DNA of 64,000 nt from Todiramphus chloris collaris (Eukaryota; Chordata; Aves; Coraciiformes; Alcedinidae), in contig JANVCC010000120.1 in assembly GCA_025345505.1 (NCBI GenBank), positions 731,870-795,869 of the forward strand. Reading direction: 5' to 3'. The position numbers and the translations under genes are program-made. Positions 47,501-59,500 of the stretch are shown here, piece by piece. The notes beneath the pieces are model-generated. The model made no database searches. It was not told where the DNA came from and worked only from the letters and a program-made list of their open reading frames with translations. Numbering within the stretch: position 1 is the stretch's first letter; each line of letters starts with the position of its first letter.

Positions 47501-50500
47501 AATAGGTTGAATTCTGTAATTTGAAAACATAATACTGTGTTTTGAAGCTTTTTTCCCCCCCATAGACAATATTTTTAGTGTGTGTTTTGGTGTTTAACAG
47601 CAATTTCATAGACTCACATCTGTCTGCTCTGTTAGCCATGATAAGCTGAGTGGCAGTTGCCCTTGGTTCAGAGACTTGAGAAGGAAAAGGTATTAAGCAG
47701 CAGTGCTGGGATAAGAATCAAGTAGGATGAAAAAGAAACCCAAAATTTCCTTATGTGCCAAGCAGTTGAGGTGAACTCCAGATAGTATCAAAAGCACGTG
47801 AAGGTGTTGTGTGCCATAGAATGCCTGGTGTAGCCTCAGCTGCATTATCTGCTCTGGTTTTGGAGACAATTTACTGTCTTAAACAAAAAAATCTCTGCTG
47901 CAGGAGTCACTGAAAAAATTCTTCCGTGGTTATGTTAACAGCACTGGAGGGCAGGAGTATTCTGTGTCTCGGAACTGGGTTTGACAGAAACTTGGCAGTG
48001 GAGTGCAGATCAATCTTTGTTCTCTCTGTCTCTCTCTTCTCCCCTTCTCTTCAGGTCAGGTGATTTATTGAGGGAAAAAGTAGAAATACAGTAGGTATTT
48101 GGTGGAAGCAGTGGCTAAAAACCTTGGGATCTCTGCTTTTGCCTTCCCCCACTATAGCACATTTACTTACTGTGTGGACTTGAACTCTGGTTTCTGCTGG
48201 TTGCTCTCAGCCTTGGAGATGAAAGCAGTAATGTCCAGGGGTATTTAAAATTCATGTGAATTGTCTAAGAACTGGGTCAGAGTTTTTTACAGGACGAATA
48301 GGTGGGAGAGTCCCAGTTAGCCTGATAAATCACTTGATGCACCAACTTCTGCTCTTCTCTCACCAGCCAAGCTCTACGGGAGAGCAGAAGACTAAACCCA
48401 CCCAAAACAGTGTTCGTGAACTCAGAGGTCTTGGTCTCTCACCAGATCTGGTAAGGTTTGCTGCGTGGCTTTGAACTTAAAAACACTGCTGTGTTGCAGC
48501 AACATCCCAGTCTAAGGGATGCTTAGCTTGGGAGTTCTTGTGTATTGCGAAACATAAACAAGGAAAAATAAAGGACTTGGGGTTTTTTTGTCCGAGTCAC
48601 AGAGACAGATTTTGCAGAGCTTGGTTTTGTGGATGTCTGAGTGCTTCTGTTGTGCTTCACATCCTTGATGTGGCTGCTCTGTTAGATCGTTTGCAGGTGC
48701 TCCACTCCACTGGATACCTCAGTAAAAGAAAAGATTTCCATGTTCTGCCACGTTGAACCAGAACAGGTAACGACTACTGTCTGCACTGCCTTGCCATAAA
48801 TATTCTAGCTGTTTGTCAAGTGCAGAGTGGGGTTTTATCTGAGCGTAGTGGTTCTGTGTTCTTGCCTTGTCTGTTGTTAGCTGCATAATTTATCTGCTGC
48901 TTTGTCTTACCTACATTCTTTACACATTTAACCATCTGAGAAATAGACCTTTTTATGCCAGCACCCAGGATTTCTTATAAGATAGTTAACACAGGGGTAG
49001 AGAATTCTGTGGAATCCAAGGTATTTTCTGAATAGCTATTTTTGACCTTAGTTACCCATCCACATTCCTTCTGTGAAGGCAGAAGAAAGATTTTTTTTTT
49101 TTCATGATGTAGAGCACAAAGACTGTTTGCCCAAAATCAGGTTTAAAAGCTAGAAGAACGTGTTTCGTACACTGCTCTTTTAATGATATTCTTCTTGTGC
49201 CCAAGATTTCACAAGGAGAGATTGCACAGGAAAGCTGAAATGGTGTTTGAGAGCAGCATTGCTTCACTGGAATGTTATGTGATAGGCAAAAGTTCCATGT
49301 TAGTGTGATTCTGACTGAGTCTGAGGTAGGCCTTGGAGAACAGCCAGGCAGTCTGTAGGCTGAATTCCAGTGTCTGTAGGCACTTCCCAGTCCTGCTGGA
49401 GCTTGGGAAATTTCTGTCTTTTTGTGGAAGACCAGAGTATCATTTCCCAACTCCAGGCTCTGTCAGGTCATTTTTATTCATTTCCTATACAATGACATCA
49501 GATTTTACAGTTTCAAGTAATACATTCAAACTTACCTGGCAGGAATACCAGTGTGCCAGCAGTACAATATCTGCCTCTTGTTGGCAGTCACTTTTTAGGA
49601 ATTTTAATGCAGTTTCATATGAATTGAGAAGTAAGTTCAAATTTTCCTGTCCTAGGGGGTTTCACTGGTGCAGTGTTGAACTCTGCTTTCATTTGAGTCA
49701 GGAGAAATGAGGATTTAAAAATAGTTGGGCCGGTATATTTTTGATCCTTAAAGTACAGTCTCATTCCTGATGGACAGGTGACAGTGGTGCAGAGCTGTCT
49801 TTCCATTTCTGAGGAAGCCCATTCCAGTGAACTACAACTCTTGATGTAGATATTACTTATTGACCCAAGAATCCTTTGCTCCTAGTTGTTCAATCCTAAG
49901 TTTGATGAAAGACACCGTGTAAAATTTATTGCTGTAGGGAGATCACAGATTTTCCTGGGCTTTAATCAAACTGGGAGCCCTGGTTAAGAAACGACAGTGG
50001 TGGGGAGTGAGGAGGCTGGGCTTGTGGGCAGTTCAGCTGTAGTTTCAGGCTGTGTCACAGGAGAAGTCTCTGCAGTGTTCTTTGAACTTTGCCATGCTCT
50101 TGCAGAACTGGCGTCTCAGCCAACTTTTCTTGCTGCTAAGTTGTGTTAGAACCCTTCCCAGGAATCTCCAGTGAGCACTGAGATCTGGGAAGTGTTGAGG
50201 GATGACCTTTTCAACCACGTGGAAACTAGTATTAAGCTCTTTGCGTGTTGTTATGTTACTCAACAGCTGTTATTTCCTGGAAGTTTAGGTGGTCATAGAG
50301 TTGTCTGCTAGAGACAGAAGCTCCCCGAATAGCTGTCTAAAAAGAATTGCACAGGCACTTCAGATCTGCTTTAATGACATTCATATTGTGTGAACAGGTC
50401 ATCTGTGTTCATGATGTCTCTTCTATCTACCGGGTTCCTCTGTTGTTAGAGGAGCAGGGAGTTGTTGACTACTTCAGACACAGGCTTGACCTTCCCATTG

Positions 50501-53500
50501 AGAGGCAGCCCCGGAGGATGCTCATGAAGTGGAAGGAAATGGCTGACAGGTGAGCTGCACTGCTGCCTGCCCTGTGATTTAGGGCTCCAGATTAGTTCCT
50601 CTGACTCCAGATGAGTTGATTAGTTCCTCTTCTTGGCTGTTGGTTATTAGGTGACAAGTGTTACTTTGTGTTCCTCAACTGTTCTTCCATGCTCCAATTT
50701 TTTGAGCTCTTTTTTTTTTTTTATCTTACTACAAAAATGCATTTTCTTCCCAGGTGTTTAACTGTTTGGGGAAAAAAAAAAAATTTTCAATGTGAGAATC
50801 ATAGACTGGTTTGGGTTGGAAAGGACCTTTCAAGGTGATCTGGTCCAACCCTCTGCAGGGAGCAGGGCCATCTGCAGCTAGAGCAGGGTGCTCAGAGCCC
50901 TGGGCAACCTCCCCTGCAATGGTGCCAGGGATGGGGCAGCCACCACCTCTCTGGGCAGCCTGGGCCAGTGTGACCACACTCAGTGTAAAAACTTTCTTCC
51001 TTCAGTCTAAATTTACCCTCTTTTAATTTGAAACCATCACCCCTATCATTGTCTCGGTGGGCCCTGCTAAAAGGTCTGTCCCCATCTTTCTGCCAGGCCC
51101 CTTGAAGTACTGAAAGGCCATGGGATGACCTTTCTGGAGCCTTCTCCAGGCTGAACACCTCCAACTCTCTCAGCCTGTCCTAAAACGCCACGGGATGATG
51201 TTGCTGAGCTCCTTATCTTGTGTTGGTGGTGTGCTGTCTGCCTCAAACCCAGTGTAAAGTAATTAAAAGGGGGCAGCTCTCTCCATTTTTACACGGAAGA
51301 ACCCCGTGACATTACAAAGTGTAGGCAGATGTAGGTGTCACCAGGAGAATGGGTGAAAATGAACCTTTTGAGTGCTTCCAGAAAAGTGAAACAACTGCTT
51401 GTAATTGTTCTTCCTGAGGCTCCAAGGACACTGATGTTTTTCCTTGTGGGGACTGCTAGGCTGTGTTCCTGGGGACACAGTGTCAATTGAGTCCTTTCAG
51501 TCAGCGTTGAGGCCCTTTGTGAAGCCTTAAATATGTGTTTTAGCTTCCTGAAAACAGTTTGGCTCTACTCAGAATGGCTTTTCAGTGTGAGCAGGGGTGA
51601 GTTAATTTTTCTCAGTCGATGGGGGTTGGGTTGTTGTGGGGTTTTTTTGTTTGGTTATTTTTCTTTCTTTTAATCTTGCTTTGATGTTTTAAAGTCTTAA
51701 TTATTACAAAAGGTCATCTCTTCCAAAGCCATCATCTCTCTGGTTGGGCAGACTTTCAAGAGCTCAGCTGTTTATGTTACTTGAAAAGCTGGACAGAGTG
51801 ATTCGTGGCTGTTTCCTGTGAACCCGTCCGCTTTGGTTTGCGTAGGTACGACCGTCTCCTCGAAACGTGTTCCATTGCCCTTGTTGGCAAGTACACCAAG
51901 TTCTCGGATTCCTACGCCTCTGTCATTAAAGCCCTGGAGCATTCTGCACTGGCTATCAACCACAAACTGGACATCAAGGTAGGGGCAGGGGTGAGCGGAT
52001 AAGAAAAGAGCTGAATTTCGCCCCCCCCCCCAGTGCTCCTTTCACCCATGGTGTTACCCCTCTCAAGTTTTGCAGTGAGGGGGAGTTGAGGCAAACAAGG
52101 AGCTTGAAAATTGTCCTTGGGTTACAGCATCAGAACAACTGTTGTCAGGCAGAAAGCAGCTTCAAAGCAAGCCAGCCTTTCCTCCTGTAAGATGCACAGT
52201 TACGAGTGATGGGAACGCCGCAGCGTTGTGTGCTGAACTGGGATGGAGTGGTGGATAGGTTTGGGAGACACTGTTTGCTTCAAATTCTCTCTCAGTTGTT
52301 GGAAGTGATCCTTTTTTTGGGCGCTGTGGTACTTGCAAGATGATGATGCTTCTGCCTCAAGCTTTGTTAAGGTTCTAATGCTGGTTTGGCTGCAGAGGTG
52401 CCCATAAGGGCCTTGGTTGAGCTGGGTGCTCTGGAGTGATAAAATGTCTCTCAGCAGAAATTTTACTTTCATTTCAATGCACTTTTAAAATCTCCAGTAG
52501 TTTCACAAGGCCAGTGATTCACAGGAATAGGTGCTTTGTATCAGTGCTGTTCTGCATGTGGGTTACCTTTCAACTTACACAATCAGGCAAGGAGAAAAAG
52601 AAACCCAGTGAGACTGGTGAAGGGTGAACCCTGGGCAGGCACCTGTGGGTAGTTCCTGACAGGGCTGCGTTTGTGTGGTTTGGAAGGGGAATGGCTTCTG
52701 GGAGCCTGCTGCGTGGACACCTTAGGATGGGTTAAAGAACTCTTCAGCTGTGCTCCAACCTTAAAAAAAAAAACCCCAAAGAAACCCAAACTGGTTGTTC
52801 AGAAGGTTAGCGGAACGCCGAGAAACTGGGATAGGGAGATAAGGAACTGGAACACTTGCAAGTTCTTTCCATACGTGGCATTGGTTGTAACATCCGTTAA
52901 TCACCACAGCCTGTGCTTCACTGTGTCCCAGTTCTCCTCCAGTCCCTCCTCAAGGTTAAATGATGTACATGTGAGGAGATGGTGATTCAGCTTTCTCTCT
53001 CTGTGGTGCTTTCTGCATAGCCCCATGTTCCTGTCGAGACCTCACTTGGAATGAGTCTGGGTCTCGTGGACTTCGTGTGTGTCACAGCAGAGCTGCAGGG
53101 AGGGGAAGACAGAAAAACCATGGCTTATGTTTGTGTGTGGGCAGTAGGATGGGGGGGAGCAGTTCTGTTTACCAGCAGACAGGAAAGAGGCCCAGGAAAC
53201 AACCGAACCAAGTATCTAGTAGGAGACAGACGCAGAGCTGTCCAGGAGGAGCGATCGTATCTTAATTTAATTAAGCAGCCGCTGTAGGCTCTTGCGGCAG
53301 TGCCTCATCATCCTGTTTTGGATTTCTTCCCAGTACATTGACTCTGCTGACTTGGAGCCAGACACTCTGCAGGAAGAACCAGTGCGGTACCACGAAGCAT
53401 GGCAGAAGCTGTGTGGGGCTGAGTAAGACTCTGGGCGTTTATTCGGAGCGTGTCTGACAAGCTTGCTGCTGTTGGCGGGGTTGGAGTGAAGAGCCTCACG

Positions 53501-56500
53501 GGACACCGTTTCCATAGCCCGTGTCCCAGCACGGGCTGCCACAAATGCCTCTCGCTGGGTTTGGGGCTGAGGTGGAAAAGGCAGAACTGTGGAATGAGGG
53601 AGGGAGGCAGATGGGGATGCACACAGGCTAAGTGGGGAAGGGACGGGGACTGCAAAGGCCGTTAACACGAGAGGGGAGGAGGGAGTCAGTGTGGCATAGA
53701 GCTCTGGGGAAGAGATGGAGAGAAGGGGAGAAGTGCTGGGATGCAGAGGAGTGCCAAGAGTTATCCCAGAAAACCAGAACCAGTGGGGCTTGTTAGGCCT
53801 CCGGGGGTGCCAGGAGGACAGAGAACCCCCTGCAGAATTTGGTGTCCCCGTGCCCGCGGTCAGGAGGACCTGGCACCCGCAGCATGGGCCTGCCCGGGGG
53901 ACACGTTTGCCACCCTGTTTGGCACTGAGCGTGTGAGTCCTGCAGCGTGAACCACTCTGGTAGCGTAACCTGCACTGTGTTTGGCATTTCTGGGGAAGGC
54001 AAAGTGTGTGCTTCAGAAATATTTCCCTGAAAATTCTGTGGCGTTTTGTGTGAAGCGATGAGGAAACCTTTCTGCAGACAGGCCTTGCCACACAGGGCAC
54101 TTCAGAGTCCTTTTCAGGAGTGAGGTCTTGCAGGTCCAAGACTTCACGGGAGAGAGGTGGTGTGTGGTTGGGGGAGCCACGCTGGAGAGCCCCGTGTGAA
54201 TGGAATCTTTTCATCCTCGTGCAGCGGAATTCTGGTTCCCGGTGGATTTGGTGTTCGAGGTACAGAAGGCAAAATTCAAGCTATTTCCTGGGCAAGAAAA
54301 CAGAAAAAACCCTTCTTAGGTGAGAAACATGTTTCATCTGTAAGGAGGAGGAGGTTGAATAACATCCTGACTGGTCTGCAGCAAGAGCTTTAGTATTTCC
54401 ATTAGTATCTCGAACGTCCAGTTGTGAAGCGAGCTGGCTGCACGAGGCTGCCGGGTGATAGAGCTGTCACCTGTAGTTAGCTCTGAAGTGGTCCGAGTTG
54501 GCTGGAAGTGATGCCAAGGAATCTGTAATGAGGGGGTAGGAGTCTCCAAGGAGGTTTCAGGGGCAGCTGTGTGATCTTGGCACGAAGAAATTAGTGACTG
54601 CAATTAAACAGAGCGGAGCAACTGGAAACGCTGCGCGAGCAGAGCGGGCAGGAGAGGGAAGGACGCGGTAAAACTTGCCAGAGCCACTTGATACAGAGTG
54701 CACAGACCCCTAAATCCCAGCCCAAGCTCTGTCTCCTCCAGGTTTTCCTCTGGCTCAGGGCTGCTCTGTGAAGCTGTGTGTGCTTTGCCCCACGGGCTCT
54801 CTGGTCCTTGTCCTGACATGACCCGTGTTGTGCTCTGCCTTCCGCAGGAGTGTGTCTGGGAATGCAGCTGGCAGTTGTGGAGTTTGCTCGCAGTGTTCTT
54901 GGTTGGCAAGGTAAGCTCCCTAGATTTTGGTCATTTCTTTTGACTGCTTGAGTAATACCTGTAATTTTAAATTTTTTATTGGTAGGTAGATTTGTTGGGT
55001 TTCTATAGGCCTGTAAAATTCCCCATCTCTTTTGCTAATCTAGAGGAAAAAGAACGATTTCCTTACCCTGTTCAAATAAAAGTCAATGAAATAATGACAG
55101 AAAACTTCCTATTGCTTAGAGCGAGGTTCAGCTCCTGGATGAAACACCTCAGTGGAGCTGTGCCCGCGTGTGCTGGACATCCTGAATTCCCACTGCAGTG
55201 AGTGGGGGTGAGGGCCAAGAAGCAATCCAGTTGCCCCTACTTCCCTGGGTTGAACTGCTTTCTGGGCTCCACTGCTTGAATTGACGAGTTCCTCCTTGTC
55301 CAGGCTCCTTTTGGAGTTTAGTTTCTCTCCTTTAGTTTCTCAGCTGGATTACTAATAGTAAAGGTGGGGGAAATGTGTTCTTCGGAGTCCTTCTGCTCCC
55401 TGGCTGTGTTTGAAGCCTCTAAGCTGTTGAACGGGTGCTGTTCCTGAACGACCCCTGCTGTCACCACTGACAGCCCGAGATTGCAACCTCCAGGCAGCTC
55501 AGAATTCCCCGTGAGCCCTGTGCCTGCTGCCTGGGCTGTGCTGGCAGCGCGGTGCCGGGGCTGGCTCAGCACAGCTGAGGTCACCTCAGCACGGGGACGA
55601 GGTCCTGGAGCTGCTCCTCGTGGTGTGAGGGATTCAGTGTTTCTGATTGTGAACCTTACATTGCAGATGCAAACTCGACAGAATTTGACCCCAAAACTGC
55701 TCATCCCGTGGTGAGTGTGTGGTGACTTGCGTGTGATACCGTAGTGTGCAGCATCCCACTGCGGGGCGGGGGGCGAGGCGAAGGGGCCAGGCTCTCTTCA
55801 GTGCTGCCCTGGGAGAGGATGGGAGGCAGTGGTCGTAATGGTCACAAGGGGAAGCACAGGAAGCTCCACTTTATATGAGGAAAAACTTCTTCCCTGTGAG
55901 AGCACGAGAGCCTGGCCCAGGCTGCCCAGAGAGGCTGTGGAGTCTCCTTCTCTGGAGCCTTTCCAGCCCCCCTGGCTCTGTTCCTGTGTGGGCTGCCCTG
56001 GGTGACCCTGCTCTGGCAGGGGGGTTGGACTCAATCTCTCCAGAGCTCCCTTCCAACCCCACCATTCTATGTGTGAGACTTCTCTGCACATACCTGTTGG
56101 TACAGTCGAGAGCATGGATTATGTCCTGTGCCTTTTAAGTCTGACTTACATAATTTACTGATCTGAAAAGAGAATATCCTTGCCATGTTGACTGTGTGGC
56201 AGCTGCTGTTTCATAGGAGATTGCAGAGTTGACTGTGTGTGAAACACTGATCTTGATTTTTCTTTTTAGCTACACTTTTTCATAAAACAGGGTGTTTTCT
56301 AAGAGGTAAAAGGAACTTAAAGGGAATTTTGAAAGCTAACTGTTAAAGATCTAGCGATAACAAGGTTCCATAGTGTGACTGTTTAATTATGGCGTTGGAA
56401 ATTAACAGACATGAATTGCTTGGAACATTTGTGCACAGATTTCTTATCCAGCAGGCTCTGGATGCCTCACCCAGGGTCCACCTTAACAACTGGCTTCTGC

Positions 56501-59500
56501 TATAAGTGAAAATGCTGCTCAAAAGGAAAACGTTTTCCAAATAAACCCAAACCAAAGCAGTTTATGAAGTTATTCATCAAAGCAGAAGTGATTCCAGTTT
56601 GGGAGTTTTGGTTCTTCAAATTTGCTTGTTTGTTTGTTTGACATTTATTTAGTTACTAGCACAGTATTGTGTGGGATCCACACGGGAGTGGACTGAGTCC
56701 ATCCCCTGTGCTAAAGCTTCCTGAACACAACCTGCCATGTGTTCTGTCCAGCCTTTACTGGAGGAACTCAGCTGACTAACCAAGTTCTGTTGGTCTGCCT
56801 CGTCAAGACAGAGTCCCTTGGGTTGGTTTGCCTGTTTTCTGTGTGAATGGCTTTTTGAGGAGGGTTAGGGGTGTGGTTTTTTCACCTTGGGAGTTAATTC
56901 CTCCCTCAGTTTCACCGTCCTCTCTGGATGCTCTTTGCAGGTCATAGACATGCCAGAACATAACCCTGGGCAAATGGGTGGGACCATGAGGCTTGGCAAG
57001 AGAAGGACACTCTTCCAAACCAAGAACTCCATCATGAGTAAGGCATTTCTTACCTGCTTTGGCAGTGTTTCCTGGGAATGATGGGCTTGTATGGTGTGTG
57101 TATGGGGAAGCAGGGCCTGGGGATGGTCAAGTGTCCTTGACTGGTGGGTGTTTGCAGGCTTTGTTCTTGTGGTGAAAGGGAGATCAGTGAAGTTAGTCCG
57201 CACCAGAAGCGGCAGGTTCTGATGGATGCTATTCATATAAACTTGCTTAAATGTGACCTCATGTGAACTGTGGCATTTGCTGTAAGAAATGTCTTCCTTT
57301 TTGTGCAGGGAAGCTGTATGGAGACCACGATTTCTTGGAAGAGAGACACAGACACAGATTTGAGGTAAAAATGCTACTGTAGGTATGGAACCTTTCTTTG
57401 TAGTCCACACACAAGAGATCAAGGGTTTTCTTGCTTCTGCTATTCTAGGTCAATCCAGAATTGAAAAAGTGTTTTGAAGAGCAAGGTTTGAAGTTTGTAG
57501 GCCAGGATGAGGAGGGAGAGCGAATGGAAGTGGTTGAGTTGGAAGGTGAGTACTTAAGTGGTTAGTCTGTGGGTGTAGGTGTTTACCAGGAAAAGTGTTT
57601 GGAGGGTAATCAAGCAGGTTTTCTTGTGGGACCACTTCAGGCTCTCTCAGAACGATTCCATCCGTAAGACTGCACTGTAAGAGCATCCCATGTGCCTGTC
57701 CACTTAGGGACAGAAGGCAGGACAGAAACAACACTTCTTCCCCAAGCATCAGGGCTTTGACATGGTCAGTGCTTTCAGCTGCAGTTCAGCCCCCAGCTTC
57801 AGAGACTTGACATTTAATATTTTCTCTTTCTTTCTTTTAGAGCATCCTTTCTTTGTTGGTGTTCAGTATCACCCTGAATTCCTCTCTAGACCGATCAAGC
57901 CATCTCCCCCGTACTTCGGCCTCCTCTTGGCCTCTGCAGGAAGACTCACACACTATCTACAGAAAGGCTGCAGGCTCTCACCCAGGTAGGCTGAAGGAAG
58001 ACACCAGTCAGACCTTTTACAGGGCAGTGCTTCTTCCTACGGGATACACTGGAGCACACCTTGGCACAAGGTTACCTCAGGGTAAGTAGGGGGTGTTGGC
58101 AGCACTTCTCCTCTCCGCTCTCCCGTGGAAACCTCTCGTCTTGCGTTTTAAGATGGACTGTGGTGCCACAGAGCTGTCCCGCAGGGAGGTCTGGCTTCAG
58201 GGAGAGTGCCTCTGCAGCTGTGTGGGGTCAGTCAGAGGGGTTTGGGAAGCTGCAGCTGGACCTGCTCTTTTAGGTGGTGTGAGACCTCACGGGGTTTCCC
58301 CACATTCCTTTGTGCAAGTCCTAGATGCAGGTTGGTCCTTAAGAAGCTTGTTCCTGTTGCTGGTTGAAAGAACAGGCCCTGGTGGCTGCTGCTTAATCTT
58401 TCTTTTTTTTTTTTTTTTTTTTCCCCCTGTTGACTTAAGGTTTCTTTTGTCTCAGTTTGCAAAGCAGCTAAGGTTTTGGGAGGACTTAATGGTGCATTTA
58501 CTTACTTCTGCTCCCTAATGCCTGGCAGTTCTGCTCGGCGCTCGTGGCAACACACAACAAATAACCCTTGCTTTGGGAGTGCCCCGTTCTCCTCAGAGAG
58601 GAGAATGCAGAAGATTTGCTGGGGCAGCTGGAGTGCTGATGTGCACTAACCAAAGCTAAATGCAAAAGAGCAACTGCATGGAGGGTATTGAACTAAAGCC
58701 ACGGAAAAAGGACAGTGTTGGCCTTTCCGGGTCGAGCTGCAGCGCAGGGATTCTGTGTCCGTGTCTGGAGAGTGGCTGTCAGCTGTGCCCTGAGCAGTGA
58801 GAGGGTTTCTGTGTGAAGAAGACCCCTCGTGTCAGTGCCTCCAAGGATTGAGGGGTATTTTAATTTCCCACTTTGGCACCTTTCAGTTCGAAAGGGCTTC
58901 TCACTGCAGAGGAGCTGAAGTTCCCGCTGTGCTGCAGCATCCTGAGTTAGCATTGCCTGCTCTTGGAGTCTCTGCTGATGTGGTCACAAAGTGTTTCATG
59001 GTTAGCCTGTGATCTGTGGGCAGGTACAGCCCAGCCCATGCTGCCCTGTATCGCTGTGCCCTCTTGGCACGTTTTCAGGTCCCTCGTCACCGCACTCTGC
59101 TGAGGTTGGCCTGTGACACCAAACGGACGGTCCCTTGAGGATGGGCCCTGGGCAGGGGCAGTGGGGCAGGAGCAGGAACCTGGAGAGCCTTAACAAGGAC
59201 AAATGCAGAGCCTGCATCTGGGAACCCCTTGAGGAGTAACGTGGGCTGGGGGCTGAGCAGCTGGGGAGCTGCTCTGCTGAGTTCCTGGTGAAGCACAAAC
59301 CCAGTCTGAACCAGCAGCGTGTGCTGGCAGCAAAGGACCAGCAGCATCCTGGGCTGGAAGATGAAGAGCACAGCCAGTAGGAGGTGGAGAGCAGTGATTC
59401 TGTCTCTTTGTTCAGCATTTGTTACTCCACATCTAGAGTATTCTGTGCAGTTTGGGGTCACTCAGTACAAGTAAAGCACGGGTAAGTTGGAGAGAGTTTA

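Noticed and set aside
53267-54214. 315-codon minus-strand open frame
   Set aside because: It runs antisense across CTPS1 coding exon 9 and the following intron, is low in motifs and rich in proline and serine, and is best seen as a chance frame.
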